Source: Pteria penguin
Lineage: Eukaryota; Mollusca; Bivalvia; Pterioida; Pteriidae
Assembly (NCBI GenBank): GCA_035048485.1
Contig: CM068588.1
Location: 930,001-994,000 of the forward strand
DNA length: 64,000 nt
Reading direction: 5' to 3'
Below the pieces are notes generated by a model. The model did no database searches. It was not told the DNA's origin and worked only from the letters and a program-made list of their open reading frames with translations. The number at the start of each line of letters is the position of its first letter. Position 1 is the stretch's first letter. The position numbers and the translations under genes were made by a program. Shown here piece after piece: positions 1 to 12,889 of this stretch.

Positions 1-540
1 ATCCTCTTTGACCGTGGCGGGGCGTCAATTAATCTAACGAGTATTGTCCACCTCGTCCTCCAAATGACCACCTTCAGGATATACATCTACCTCGCTCTCT
101 CAGCTTTCATCACAGCTTGATCAAGGCAGATAGAAAATTCGATTACATTTAAATAATAGGCTTAGGAGAAGACTTACAATGTAACGTCTCTCTGTATGCC
201 AGAGAAGGCGACTGTCTACATCTTATCGCAGACCAATTCCTCATATCCCTATTGTCGAAACTGATTCCATTTCTACGGATTCCGGCGTCTATGGTCCTTT
301 ACTTAATGCGTGATACATTGCCAACTATTGACTAGACCTTGTCAGATGTCCGGTTCTCATCACAGACTTACTCCAGTAATAGAAGAAGCTCTACAGCACT
401 TGGTACATAACATACTCTACTCCAACATCACACTCCTCGGAAGCTCTGGGTCCCGAGAGGCTCGTCTCATAACAAGACAAATTTCATTTACATTTGGCAA
501 CTTCATCGATTTTATATAGACTCAGAAACCTATGCAGGGA
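1..540. other. No gene recognised
   Basis: Mixed-composition sequence. A 69-codon open frame lies at 310-519 (+), but it has no recognisable motif and no supporting splice context. Nothing can be assigned here. Confidence 0.4.
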
Positions 541-542
541 TT

Positions 543-816
543 TGGGCGTTTCCGTGATTACACTGTGCCATTCTGTCGCTTTATTAGGAGGGTCACGGGT
601 GACGTGATGTAGGTGCTTCCGTGATTACACTGTGCCATTCTGTCGCTTTATTAGGAGGGTCACGGGTGACGGGATATGGGTGTTTCCGTGGTTACACTGT
701 GCCATTCTGTCACTCTGTATTAGGAGGGTAATGGATCACATGATTTGGGTGTTTCCGTGATTACACTGTACCATACTGTCACTCCGTATTAGAAGGGTCA
801 TGAGTCACATGACATG
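543..816. repeat. Tandem repeat, 67-69 bp unit, 4 copies
   Basis: Four consecutive copies begin near 543, 612, 679 and 748. They share the cores TTCCGTGATTACACTG and TTAGGAGGGTCA. The first two copies are nearly identical. The third and fourth carry a small insertion (CTCTG/CTCCG before TATTAG), so the array grew in at least two steps. Confidence 0.85.
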
Positions 817-1357
817 AAGGTTGAGTACCGGAGACACAACTCAAGCCACACCTGTATGTAAAGGTCACATAAGGAAAGACTTAGAGGTGACCTTTAAACA
901 GGGGTGATCTTTATACAAAGTTTTATTTTGTAGCCAAAGCATAAAAATAAACATTAAAATTTTGAACTATATAGAAAGCTGACCCTTTGAAAAGTTGACT
1001 GTTAAGGCAGATTAAATGTTTGATATATTAATTATAACACCTATTTTAATTTCTAATATTTGGGTTCAAGACTAGCCCTTATTTTTTGTATCCTGTTATG
1101 CATTTTATTTCTTTCACAACGTAGCGTAAGATGCACATATATGCGAAGTTTCTCAGTTTTCGATTCCTTCGAGTACCTTTGTTTCTTCTCCCAAACTTGT
1201 GATTAAAAGCATGTATGTCAACTCTCCTGTAAGACTTTAGCCTAAAACGAACTACTTAAAGCTCTCACCATGGGTTCCATATATGTCTCAGGAAAACGGC
1301 CCAAAGATCAATATGTTACTTTGTCATAGATATGTTAGGGTTCATCAATTTCCAGTC

Positions 1358-1640
1358 AATCCATTCCCGACGATGCTCATTCGACAGCGCTTGGCTTCAT
1401 ACTGAGAGTTCCTGGGTTCAAACCCGACCTGTGACTCATTGATATTCAGGTGTCCTCGCCTTCAGATGCTACAGTAAATACGAATACCCGGTTTCAAACG
1501 TAAGACGTGGCACGTAAAAGATCCATCACTGCTTCTGCCCGGATCGGAGCATGAGTCTAAATTTCTGTGCGATGCATCAGGCAGATGACCATCATCATAT
1601 AAGTCAAATGCTATTGGCGTGACGTAAAACAATAGATTAA
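1358..1640 (+). mobile_element. tRNA-derived SINE
   Basis: A pol III box B-like sequence (GGTTCAAACCC at 1415-1425) is followed by a body containing a degraded GTAAAAGATCC segment, TCTAAATTTCTGTGCGATGC and GTGACGTAAAAC. The same body, usually inverted, recurs at 18690-18957, 24512-24797 and 25258-25548, which marks this as one dispersed SINE family. Confidence 0.65.
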
Positions 1641-1929
1641 ACTAAAAAACAAACGATTCATCACAGATTGGGATTTTCCATTCGTACAATTACGCCAAGT
1701 GAAGGGAAGCTCCGGGAAACCCCAATATATGATGAACGTATTCCAATTCATCAGCTGAGTGAGCAAAAATGTATTATGACATCATCAAGATCAAACACTA
1801 TTCAGTAAATTGATAATGACAGACGACACCGTTATGACAATTTTCGCGTAAGTAAAAAGTACATGTGCTGGAGGTCACAATCATAGTTTTCCCGGTATTT
1901 TGGATACTAAAGACGAAGAAAAAAAGAGA

Positions 1930-2200
1930 AAACAGAAGACATCTAACAAAGCTGTATGACACAAATCACCAAGGACATGCACACAAAACATGATAATAGT
2001 AGAATATATATACACGGAAAAACGACATTACAAAAGTATTCTATTGTGCTGCGGTTACGATATCGACTTAGGACGGTCAACTGAAGTAACAAAGGTCGTT
2101 CATTTGGTGTGGTTAACCGGTTTACGGTCGCCACCTTCCCACTCACCGCAAACGCAGCACAATCAAAGGACGCACATCTAAAAATTTATAAATATTAATT
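1930..2200 (+). repeat. Dispersed repeat, copy 1
   Basis: About 270 bp that match 12020-12255 in the same orientation. Shared landmarks in order are GTATGACA..A.TCACCA, GTTACGATA, GTCATTTGGT/GTTCATTTGGT, and CCACCTTCCCACTCACC followed by AATCAA. No coding capacity is seen. Confidence 0.55.
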
Positions 2201-2428
2201 TTGCTGATAACGTTTCCAAACAATAATACTGCGTCAATCGCTTATCATACAAGGATAGCACGGCATCGTGTCGATATTAACGGTTTAGCCTGTGCACTCA
2301 AATACATGTAGACTTTTCAAAGCACTGTGACAGGGCAATTCAATATATTTCAAATATTTATATATTTACTTTTAGTTAACAAAGTTTAAATCATTATCTA
2401 TCAAATTTCAAACAGTGGTTCGGAGATG

Positions 2429-3992
2429 TCGGACTGACAGGGTATAGATAGACTAGAGTGACCTGCTTTGCTTGCTAGATCTAGACAGGCATTGCCACTC
2501 TAGGGTATAGATAGGCTTAGCATAGTATGACCGATAGCACCGTGAAGTCAAATTTAGGGTGTAGAATTCAATCAAGCTGTCACTGACAGGGTGTATGTAG
2601 CATTGCGACATGGTCTGACTGACAGGGTATATGTAGCATTGCAATATGGTCAGACTGACAGGGTGTACATGCATGTAGCATTGCGACATGGTCAGACTGA
2701 CAGGGTGTATGTAGCATTGCGACATGGTCAGACTGACAGGGTGTAGATAGCACTGTGGTAGGGTCAGACAGACAGGACGTAGATAACACTTTGATGGGCC
2801 AGACTGGTGGAGCATAGTTAGCATTATGTACATATGTGGTAAGACTGGCAAAGTGTAGAAAACATTGAGTTTAATCTGACTGACTGTGTCAGGGTGTAGA
2901 AAAACAATGTGTTCAATCAGAATTGACAGGGTGTAGAAAACATTGTGTGAAATCAAACTGACAGGGTGTAGAAGAAAAGATTGTGTGAAATCAGACCGAA
3001 GTTGTAGAAAATATTGTGAGAACTCAGACTGACAGGGTGTAGAATACACTGTGTGCAATCAGACTGAGAGGGTGTAGAAAACATTGTGTGAAATCAGACT
3101 GACTGGGTGTAGAAAACACTGTGTGAAATCAGAATGACAGGGTGTAGAAAAATTGTGTGAAATTAGACGGACAGGGTGTAGCATTGCGACATGGTCAGAT
3201 CAACAGGGTGTATGTAGCATTGGCCATTGCGACATGGTGAGATCCACAGGGTGTCGATAACACTGAGACATGGTCAGACTGAGAGGGTGTAGATTTATTC
3301 TGACTGTGTCAGGGTGTAGAAAAACATTGTGTTCAATCAGATTGACAGGGTGTAGAAAATATTATGTTCAATCAAACTGACAGGGTGTAGAAAACATTGT
3401 GTGAAATCAGACCAACAGAGTGTAGAAAATATTGTGCAAACTCAGACTGACAGAGTGTAGAAAACATCATGTGGAATCAGACTGACAGGAAGTAGAAAAC
3501 ATAGTGTTTAATCTGACTGACTGGGTGTAGAAAACGTGTGTAATAAGACTGACTGGGTGTACAAAACATCATGTGAAATCAGACTGACAGGGTGTAGAAA
3601 ACATTGTGTGTAATCAGAATGACAGGGTGTAGAAAACATCGTGAGAAATCAGACTGACTGGGTGTAGAAAACATTGTGTTTAATCAGACTGACAGGGACT
3701 GGATGTGGATAATTTTTTGATTGGTCAGACTAACTGGCTATAGAAAGCACTGTGATGGGTCAGAATGACAAAATGTAGATAGCAATGTGAGGGGAAAGAC
3801 TGACAGATTGTAGAAAACATTGTGAATGGTCAGACTGACAGAAACTGGGAGTAGATAGCATTTAAAGGGTCAGACAGAGACTGTAGAAAGAATTGTGACA
3901 GGTCAAAGTGACAATGGGGCTGAATAACTGCCCCAAAAAGTTCCCAAAACATTCAGTCACAGGGTGTAAATATCATTGTAATGGGTCAGCCT
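2429..3992. repeat. Minisatellite with ~35 bp unit
   Basis: Dozens of degenerate copies of a unit built on CAGACTGACAGGGTGTAG followed by AAAACATTGTGTGAAAT or an ATAGCATTG variant. A 201-codon minus-strand frame at 2453-3058 is only the array read through and is not a gene. Copies become more diverged towards 3700-3990. Confidence 0.9.
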
Positions 3993-4879
3993 GCCAGGCG
4001 GGGTTTTATCTGTTTGTAATTTTATGTTACGCAAACTTTATCTCACTTTAATATCTGTATTTTGATGGCACCTGCTAGATGCCTTGTACAGAGATTTTGG
4101 CCAATAGCAAACTAGAATGAACACTTCGTATTGCCTATTGGTTTCTCTAGACATGACCCCTAGTCTTTCAATTCTCATTTGTATGTGATTTGGCTTTTTT
4201 ATTTATTTATTGTTAATATGTCTCTTTTCTGTGTGCATCCATGTGTGTGTATAGTTCGGTTGCCCTGAGGATGGGGGCTTGCAAAGTGTCACAGAAATTT
4301 TTAAACTATTATTCATGGTGTGGGACCAGTTTGGAGAGTAATAGTATTAGAGAGTTGAATAAACTTTAGCATGGTGTTCACCAAAAAAAAAAATAATAAT
4401 AATAACGATATGGCTACAAAAAGTTCAAATGTGGCAAAAGAAAATTTAGTATGATTAGCCACTCTGGCCGACTGAAATTTTGTCTTACCACCATTAACCC
4501 TGCAAAGTGGACAAATAAAGCATAAACAGCAAACTGAAGAATTATAAATAAACCAACATTGCAGGGATTGCACTAAAATGTATGTGTACATGATCAAATT
4601 ACATAACCACCTTGTTAAGATCTTATCATTGACAGATTCATGTTACATCTCATCTTTAGTGAACAATTCATTTGAATCAACAAATACATGTTCTTTTTAA
4701 AGGCTTTGCAGATTAAAATTCAAGTTGAATACATGTATGTAATACAAGTACCTTGTGTACTATAGAATAAAGTTTTATTGTTCATTTAAGACTTTTTAGT
4801 ATCTCCTTTATCAAGTTATCAAGGTCTTGCATGTACCATACAAAGGTATATAATTGAGAGAGACAGAGAGAGATACAGA

Positions 4880-5180
4880 CAATCTTATTAAAACTCGACT
4901 TGTATTTCGCTCCTCTACGATACTCTCCATGTACAAGATCTTACAACTGCCGATTCGAGGTCATCTCAGGATGGCCTTTCAGAACAACCAATCAGAATTG
5001 GAGTTAGAGATCTTTCGGTGTTATATTACATACAAACAATATCGAAAGATCTCGAACTCAAATTCTGATTGGCTGTACTGAAAGGTCATCCTGAGATGAC
5101 CTCGAATCGGCAGTTGTAAGATCTTGTACATGGAGAGTAGCGTAGAGGAACGAAGTACAAGTCGCGTTTCAATAAGATTG
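4880..5180. mobile_element. Palindromic MITE, CAATCT family, copy 1
   Basis: A 301-bp near-complete fold-back. It starts CAATCTTATTAAAACTCG and ends with the inverted form at 5163-5180. It is flanked by the direct repeat GAGATACAGA (4870-4879 and 5181-5190). There is no coding capacity. Related copies lie at 18359-18430 and 44645-45007. The size and 9-10 bp TSD fit Mutator-like non-autonomous elements; the superfamily is inferred. Confidence 0.85.
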
Positions 5181-5190
5181 GAGATACAGA

Positions 5191-7963
5191 CAGACACACA
5201 GAATAAAGAATGAGAGACAAAGAATTGGAGATCTAGCAGAGGTGTTGCTATTAATAACCTCTGATGTCAGTACCATACTACAGATGCTGTATCTGTAAAT
5301 GTCATCAATATTACCAGGAACTCATAGTACAAAAAGCCTCATATCACTTAATCTAATTACCCACCCATAAACATCACTTTACATCATGTACTGTGCACAA
5401 ACACTGCCCATAGCCATCAAGAGCTAGAAGACAGATCAGGTCAGTTAACATGGTTAAGGTACTAGAAGGAAGCCAGGAGATCACTCTACTACACAAACAC
5501 TCTACAACACCTCCATAATGATACCACACACTTAGAAGATTGCCCTACAAGCACAGCAATGTAATCTACAAACAAGATTTCTCACTGTCTGGTGGGGGAG
5601 GGGGGGGGGGGGGTCTTAAGCTACATGTCTTTTAACTTGTACTCCTGTCTGATGTATCCATTGCTGTTTTAGTAATTTGAATTTGCCTGAAATCCTGACA
5701 TACTTTGTGTTGCAATACTTGAGACCTGAGTATTCTGCATATATTGGAAGAAAAGATGATATCAATCTGGTAAAGACAACTATGTCTGCATTGAAGGGGA
5801 AATCAATACCGTCTAACTATTCTATAATGATCTGTGCACTTGTAATGTTATGATGTAGAACAAGGGGGCAATGGGGGCATATATATGCCTTCCCACCTCC
5901 AGGATTCTCAGAATTGTTTCAAATAAAAGTGGTGGGTTTTTTTTCAAAGGTGCCTGTACCATTTGGGAATTTTTTTGTCACATTTGCATAATGCTATTTA
6001 AAAGATCAATATTTGGGAAAAATTTAGACAAATTTTAGGAAAAATCAATGAAATTTTTTTATTGGAAAGTGTTCTTGTAACGGACCTGATTTGAAGAAAA
6101 AAATGAAAAACCAAAATTTTTTTGCTTGTCACTTTGTCAGTAGTGATGCAAGTTGTGCCCCTCCACTTTTTCTAAATCAAGTAAACCACTGATCTCTCAA
6201 CTAGTTAAATGATTTCTAATATTTATATTACTCAAGAGAAATCCTGTTTCTGGATTTATAACCTTAGCCATGTATATACATGTAGAATTGTACATGATGT
6301 ATAATGAGGACAAATCTGAGTAGAGATTATGCTATGCCCGAGGCAAGAGGTATAGAATAGCCAAATTTAGTATATTTACTAACTGGAGTGTTTAAAGGAA
6401 CTGATGAAAATGGGTTGATCGTATACCACAGTTATAAAAAAATATTTGTACAGAACTTGATCATGTTATTAGATCATGCAATCTTGGTCAAACAGAAAAA
6501 AAATTATTCTTGTTAAAAGCAATTAGCATATCCAACACTTGCGTAGTCAACATTTTACAATGTTTATGGAGATGACCACAGAGTCCATTAAGTGTAGGAG
6601 TCTACAATGAGTCACTGATCTAGATATTGACCACTGAGGAAAGTCAAACTACAAGGTATACAAGCTGTTAATTAAGTATCTAGGTAACTAGTAAACATAT
6701 GTCACAATATGTACATGACCTAAACAGGAATGAATACCACACAGGTAGCTTAAGAACATTTATAGGGAGCACTGAAGTGTTATAGCTACATGTACATGTG
6801 TAATTCTTCATAAAGAAAGTTACAGCCCTTTTGACTTAAAAATAAGCATTATTGCAGTATGATCTATCATCTAATCATCTACTATGATTTGTAGCTGTTT
6901 GTTTCTTATTTTATGTCACACCCAGATTAATATATCTTTTAAATTAACTGAGATGCTTTTGGTTTGTCCACCTATGCACCTGCCAAGCGTGAAGTGTGTA
7001 TGTCAAAAGTGTTCCTACTAGGCCTGTGCTACTCTGTCCTGGATACACCCCTTGAAAGGCCTGGCCAAAAACCAACAACAGTTGAATAGGATCTTGATTA
7101 CCTTATTCATGCCAATTTTATCTCTAGAGTGGTTCACTAGATCTACAGAAGTTGAAAATGAGAAAAGACAAACAACAGATGGTGTGATATGACAATAAAA
7201 AATAAAATAAGCTACAAAGCTTAACAGCCTGGAAATCAATAAAGAAAAGTTTGGAGTTTTCAAGTGGGATCATTTAATCATTTTAATGTTATTATTCAAT
7301 TGACCATTCAATTTGTATTGATATCTAAGTAGATCAATACCGGTATTAATGATAGTAATGACAATAGGAAATTCTCTAGAGTGGTCAGTGTCCCGGTCAC
7401 TACACTATTAAGTATACTATGCATCTACTTCACAAGGTACTCTACAAGTGCAAGCACATGTAGTAAGAAAATAGGATATTGAGTGATGTTTGTTACAGTT
7501 CAGTCAATTGCTTGAGAGAGAAATATTAACTCTAGATAAAATTCACGAAAAGGAAACTCATCCTTAACTTTTTCCTGAACATACATGTACTGAAGCTGCA
7601 ACTTCACCTCAACACTTTTCAACTGCGGCTTTTGTGTGAATTATAAATTGAAGCAGACTTACAAAAAAAATTAAGCAGGTCTTTTTTAACATCTAAAACC
7701 AACTACCGTACATTGCAACAATATGATCACCCATTTGCCATCACTTAGTCTTAGGCCAAGTGGCAAATCTTAAGCTATCTGCTAAATTCACGGCATATTA
7801 CAGAGCAGTTTGAAAACGAACGTCCACGAATAGCCAGTTCAAAATTAGAGCCATTCCATACATCATAGCAACATACAACTATACAACTTAAGATTAAACG
7901 TGTTTACAAACCAACTTAAGCGCATTAAGGGGATGTCTCAAAATTACGTTACTGGCACCTCAC
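5191..7963. other. No exon recognised; presumed intron of the PKA RII gene
   Basis: This stretch is downstream of the RII exon on the minus strand. I looked for the phosphorylation or pseudosubstrate site (RRxS type) and for cyclic-nucleotide-binding motifs on the minus strand and saw none. There is a poly-G tract near 5586-5612. A short minus-strand frame at 7018-7263 has no recognisable motif. Confidence 0.4.
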
Positions 7964-8204
7964 CTGGCATGGGTTCATCGTCATCACTGTCCGTCTGCAT
8001 GGGCTCTGTCGGGGACGGACTAGCAACGAACCGAACTCCTCGAGATTTCTCATCTTCTACTTTATCATTTTGTTTCTGTTCATTCAATTTCACAAAATAA
8101 TCAGCTGCAAACTGAGTTAAATTTGACGGTCTCTCCTTCAATACTGCTACTGTAAAATCCTGCAGTAGATCTGTCAAACCGGGAGGAATTTCAAAATTCA
8201 TCAT
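7964..8204 (-). CDS. PRKAR2: cAMP-dependent protein kinase type II regulatory subunit, first coding exon (5' partial gene)
   Basis: Encodes the N-terminal 80 residues plus one base. Residues 4-40 hold the dimerisation/docking domain: IPPGLTDLLQDFTVAVLK, then an FAADYF segment, as in RII subunits. In that family this domain dimerises as an X-type four-helix bundle and binds A-kinase anchoring proteins. The later residues are an acidic linker ending in DSDDDEPMP. The ATG at 8204 is the first in the frame: an in-frame TAG lies upstream and the ATG has a purine at -3. A second ATG follows directly. The exon ends at a consensus donor, CCAG|GTGAGG. The inhibitor site and both cAMP-binding domains must be on later exons. 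None was found in the remaining 7.9 kb, so they probably lie beyond the window. RIIalpha versus RIIbeta is a vertebrate distinction and cannot be assigned. Confidence 0.88.
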
Positions 8205-9156
8205 TCCTCCGTAATCTCCAACAAGACAATAAAGAGACAATGAATAATCAGAGATAAATTCCAAACGCTAAGTCATTGATAGTATTGAACATAAGTAGAC
8301 GAGCTATACACGGTACACTTTCTGTCAGAAGTCAGAGGGCATTTCGGCTGACGTTCGTTCCGTCAATATATCTTTGCGCTGCAGATTTCTGCCGGCGAAT
8401 CATATTTTGTTGATTGTCAATAATTAATTAGTCATGATACATTACTGTTCAAATTTCATTTAAGATTATGCTTTTCGATCATTTTATATCCGGGGGGAAA
8501 ATATCTGTCCTAGTATAACATCATTGGGACTACTATCTGTAGCGCATACATATTGAGTAAACAGGCATTTAAGGAGAAATTAGTAATTTTTGCCATTAGT
8601 GTATATTTTGTTTTTGTTCAGGAAGCGCAGTAAAATTAAATGGAAACGCATGTGTTTCTTTGTGGATCTCTCTTATCATAATAATGAGTATCACAATTAA
8701 CGACGATATTTGGAATTTACCATGATAAAACAAAAAAATAAACCTTGTACCAGGGAGAATATTTTGTACGAAAATGGAACTAAATAGAACAACATAAATT
8801 TATAAGTTGGGCCTGTTCAGTAGATCTATATAAAAATCGTTTTATGTTTTCAGCCAATATAGTTTTAATGATGATTTTAACAGTCAGATGCAGCAGTTTC
8901 GTATAGTATATTTAGAAATGATTTAGTGCTTTTTGTAAACATGTGTTAGAAGCGCAGTAACTCGTTATTTGTTATAATTTTTAAAAAAGGGTCGAATAGT
9001 AAATAAATAAAATAGAAAAAAACCCTCCTCAACCCCCCCCCCCCCTTTTACAAACAAAGAAAAAAAAAAGGAAAAAGAAAACCAAAACAAAATGAATGAA
9101 AAATAGAAATAGATAATTAAAATAATTTTGTAAACGTGTACAGTGCATATACTTTA
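8205..9156. other. Upstream region of the PKA RII exon
   Basis: Contains the 5' leader and presumably the promoter of the minus-strand RII gene. I see no clear TATA box or other gene. Poly-C and poly-A tracts occur at about 9030-9070. Confidence 0.35.
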
Positions 9157-9618
9157 CTGTCCGCGCCACTCACTTTGTAAACTGAAAAATCTGGATTTTC
9201 ACTTATTTATTTTTAAAATAGTATTACAAAATTAATATCAATCCACAGATCTTGTTTAGTCGTAACTTTTAGTGTATGTTATATGTTTCTACGAAGAAGC
9301 CTTCGTATTTTATAGGGAAGAAATCATTTTAGATAGGGCGTTTTCTATGTTAATTTTGACGTGACGTCGCCGATGTTTAACATTGAGTCTATGGGAAACC
9401 TGGCAACGTCACGTCAAAATTTAACATGGAAATCGCCCTATCTAAAATTGATTTTTTTTCTATAAAATATGAACGCTTCTTTATACAAACATATAGTATA
9501 CACCAAAAGTTCCGACTAAACAAGATCTATCGAATGGTTTTGCCTTTTTGAAATTATTCTGAAGATGAATAACTGAAAATCCAGATTTTCCAGTTTCCAG
9601 AGTGAGTGGCGCGGACAG
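9157..9618. mobile_element. Fold-back MITE with TA target site
   Basis: A 462-bp inverted repeat. It begins CTGTCCGCGCCACTCA and ends TGAGTGGCGCGGACAG, and is bordered by TA on both sides (9155-9156, 9619-9620). Pairing continues through most of its length; for example, GATAGGGCG near 9335 is matched by CGCCCTATC near 9434. Noncoding. The TA duplication suggests mobilisation by a Tc1/mariner-type or similar transposase (inference). Confidence 0.85.
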
Positions 9619-10121
9619 TAGTGGAAATTTAGATAATAATCAATTAAAGGTGATTTCTATCAGCAATATTTAAAATTAAAGATAATTGCTTTTGTACCTT
9701 GAACAGGGACGTGATTGACACGTGTGTTATACGTCCAAGTCTTGAAATACCTATAAAAAGTTTACAAATCTTCTGAATAACTGGATTCATATCATCATGC
9801 GTGGTATTCATACCGTATTCTCTCATGACCAAGATGAGATGCTTTGCAAATTTCCACTGTGCATAAAGGTGGGGGTGGGGGGGGGGGGGGTTTATAAGAT
9901 ATAACATAAGCAAAATTAAACATCCAAACCGATCTATCGTGAATAATTTACACAGATTGATGTCAATTTAGATTGTGAAACTAATCACGTAGTGCACGAG
10001 TATGAACGTTTGATACCAAGCTCCCCGGGTTGTTAATACATATATTTATATCTATGGCCATCTTAATTAATGGTGGTTTTACATTTAAACATCCCCTTCT
10101 CCGATTCCATTGTATAAAAAT

Positions 10122-10256
10122 AAGTAAATAAATAAATAAAATAAAATAAAATAAAATAAAATAAAATAAAATAAAATAAAATAAAATAAAATAAAATAAA
10201 ATAAAATAAAATAAAATAAAATAAAATAAAATAAAATAAAATAAAATAAAATAAAT
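10122..10256. repeat. Microsatellite (AAAAT)n / (AAAT)n
   Basis: Near-perfect AAAAT units preceded by four AAAT units. Translating it gives artefactual Leu-Phe-Tyr-Phe-Ile frames. Confidence 0.97.
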
Positions 10257-12019
10257 ACTATAATATAAATAGTTTTCGAATGCATGAAATTTAATAGGAG
10301 GCATGTCCTTTTTCCTTCATTTTGGAGGTGAAGCTGGAGATTTTGCTCCGTGTTCATACCAATTATGATGAATTAATGTGAGAAAGTTATCTATATTTTG
10401 CACTATTCTGAAATCATTTTGACATTTTTAATAGTCTTATTATTGTATAACAATTGCAAAACTTTAAGAAGCACTCTTAGTTTGGATAAATTCTTTAAAC
10501 AATTTGGTTTATTTATGCACAAACATTCAATCATTTACCTCCAATATGGCGGAAAAGGGAAGTAACTCCTATTAAATTTCATGAATGCATTCAAAAACTA
10601 TCTACAGTTGAAATGAATAGGACGCTAGTAATGTAGCCCTTACAAACACGTATTTTTTTCTGAGGCATAAATAATTCATTTATAGTTTCAACGTATATTG
10701 TTGTCCTTTTGTATTTTGTGTATTATCCCAAAGAAGATGCAGATCTCCTCAAAACTGTGATGCTCAGTAAACACTCTGCAATACCGTTGCCACTTCCATT
10801 GCCTTTTAAAAATGCACATTTGCGAGATCAGCAATGTGACATCAAGCTACATGTTTGTATCAAAAACCGCCTGTAAACTTTCACCATCAGCAAACATTAT
10901 TTTCTACAATTGCTGAGGACAATTTTAAAAAGCAATTCAAACTGCTCCAACGGTGGATTTAGAAGGAAGGGCGAATAAGGTGGAAAACACTGAAAACATA
11001 ATAGTAACACTCCAGATTTGGCACCCCAAATGAAAATGGCTGAGTATTGTGACCAATACACATGTGCCCCTCCCCCTTTTTCGGAAATCCTGGATCCGCC
11101 ACTGTGCTCGACTCTAATTTTTGTGCTATCCTATGTTCTGTTTATTTGTATAATAATGATGTACAGATTCGCATCTTACTACCGTGAAGTCATAATTTAA
11201 GCGTTAACGTCATAATGAAATCCGGCAAAAGTGGGAAAATGGTCGAAGTTCTAAATCTACCAAGGTCCTTCGGAAGAAAGCCTTCGGATATACATGCTGA
11301 TTGTTATATACTCCTCAAACTTTGTAGGATAAAATGATAGGAATTTGGTTTGTAATTTATTCCTAGAAGGCATTCAACAGGTGCGGTGGCTTCGAGATAG
11401 GTTTTGCAATGCAGGCATCACATGATTAACATTCGGATTGTACTCATGCCACCCTTATTACCGCCGACAGCTATTGTCATAAAAATATCTCACCAAAATC
11501 AGAGGCTTCGCCCTCCCATCCTTCCCAGCATAGTATGATTTTTTCTTATTTTAAGCATCACACAAGCCCATTTCAACTATGTGTTGCAGACGTCCGCCTG
11601 TTCCATGGTCTCCAAACTCTGTCCTGTAGAAAGATCATCCATAACAGTAATGGGGCTTATATGTGTGAACGTGGACAATCACAAGGACCTCAGTCTCTAA
11701 TGCCCCATCCGGAAGTCAGACAATGAATCATATTAAAATCTTTTCTAAAAGTCGGTATCCAACTGCGGTCGTCAGATTAAAATCCATTGGATGAATCCGT
11801 GCAACACTATGCAAAAATCTCATCCATAAATGTGACATTGATCACTCCTAGGACATCCTTCGTAAGATCTTTATATTACTATTACATTTAGCCCTTGCAA
11901 TATCTGGGAAAGAAATGCCCCAACTGACATATACGAGTTACTGATGATATGACCTCAAAAGTGACCACGATGTTGGCCTTAATGGTGATTATGACCTTAA
12001 GGTAGAAAGAAAAGTAACT
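10257..12019. other. Intergenic, no gene recognised
   Basis: Short frames at 11018-11200 and 11535-11726 lack motifs and splice support. The stretch CTGGATCCGCCACTG near 11090-11104 resembles one end of the GGATCC-type element seen complete at 49498-49663, so a degraded copy may occupy about 10950-11104. Confidence 0.35.
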
Positions 12020-12255
12020 GAATCAGCCGTATGACAGAAGTCACCACGGAAATATACAGCATTTAATGTAATGATACGAAAAACACTCAAGAACATAAAA
12101 AAATATATATAAAAAAATTACTCGATTATAGTGCAGTTACGATAAGAATGGTCATTTGGTATGACAATAGTCGATCAATAGGTGTGCTGATCCGTTTGAC
12201 GGACCCACCTTCCCACTCACCACAACATCAGAATAATCAAGGGAAATACATTTGA
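12020..12255 (+). repeat. Dispersed repeat, copy 2
   Basis: Direct-orientation partner of 1930-2200, diverged and with small deletions. The best preserved segment is CCACCTTCCCACTCACC. Confidence 0.55.
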
Positions 12256-12540
12256 AAATAAAAATATTCCTCCATATAGAGATCAGAGGTAAACAAGTAT
12301 CTCAGTTTGAGAGGTCATAAAAATATATAAACACTTATGGTAATGCAGAAAAACGTCATGGTGTCAAAAATATATCGAGTGACATCAAAAGGAGGAAACA
12401 GTACTCTGCTAGTCTGGACGCAAGCTCACATCCTTGATCTGTAGAAGTCCTGACTAACAGTCAGAGGGGACAGTTCAGGACCATGTCTTTTCTGAAGGAG
12501 GATTCAACAAGGTCTGTCATGTAGTCCCCACCGCCTAGCC

Positions 12541-12592
12541 GCAAGTAGTGGCCCTAAATGAATGATATCATTCATTTAGGGCCACTACTTGC
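12541..12592. repeat. 52-bp perfect palindrome, no spacer
   Basis: The 26 bases 12541-12566 (start GCAAGTAGTGGCCC, end ATGAAT GAT) are followed directly by their exact reverse complement. No mismatch is present. It lies about 300 bp beyond the ATP6AP1 polyadenylation signal. Confidence 0.97.
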
Positions 12593-12889
12593 AGCTACCC
12601 ACCGCCCTGTTAGTCAACGTTCAAGTAAAAGTCTGTATAAGGCTGTAGAGGGGCCCCAATACAAGATTTATAGTCTTTCTGATAATCTCCGGGTCATACT
12701 GTCTATGACGAAAGTGTTTTTAATTATTTTGGAACCCTACGAAATGAAGTTGTTGAAACCTTTGACCATCTTAAGTAACAGAAAATCTTCAACATCATTT
12801 ATATCTTTAAAACTGATAAAAGAAGCAGGAATGTAGAAAGTATAAATCAAATGAATGACAATAGAAACACTGAATCCAGAAATCATAGT

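Noticed and set aside
1..130. Minus-strand stretch readable as EVDVYPEGGHLEDEVDNTR, considered as a PKA RII exon
   Set aside because: It ends in a stop, lacks the RRxS or cyclic-nucleotide-binding signatures, and has no convincing acceptor.
2453..3058. 201-codon minus-strand ORF rich in HPVSLTMSQCY-type repeats
   Set aside because: It is the ~35-bp minisatellite read through. The repeats are not in-frame conserved, and no start or splice context exists.
9981..10357. ORFs with ILFYFILFYF repeats
   Set aside because: Translation of the (AAAAT)n microsatellite.
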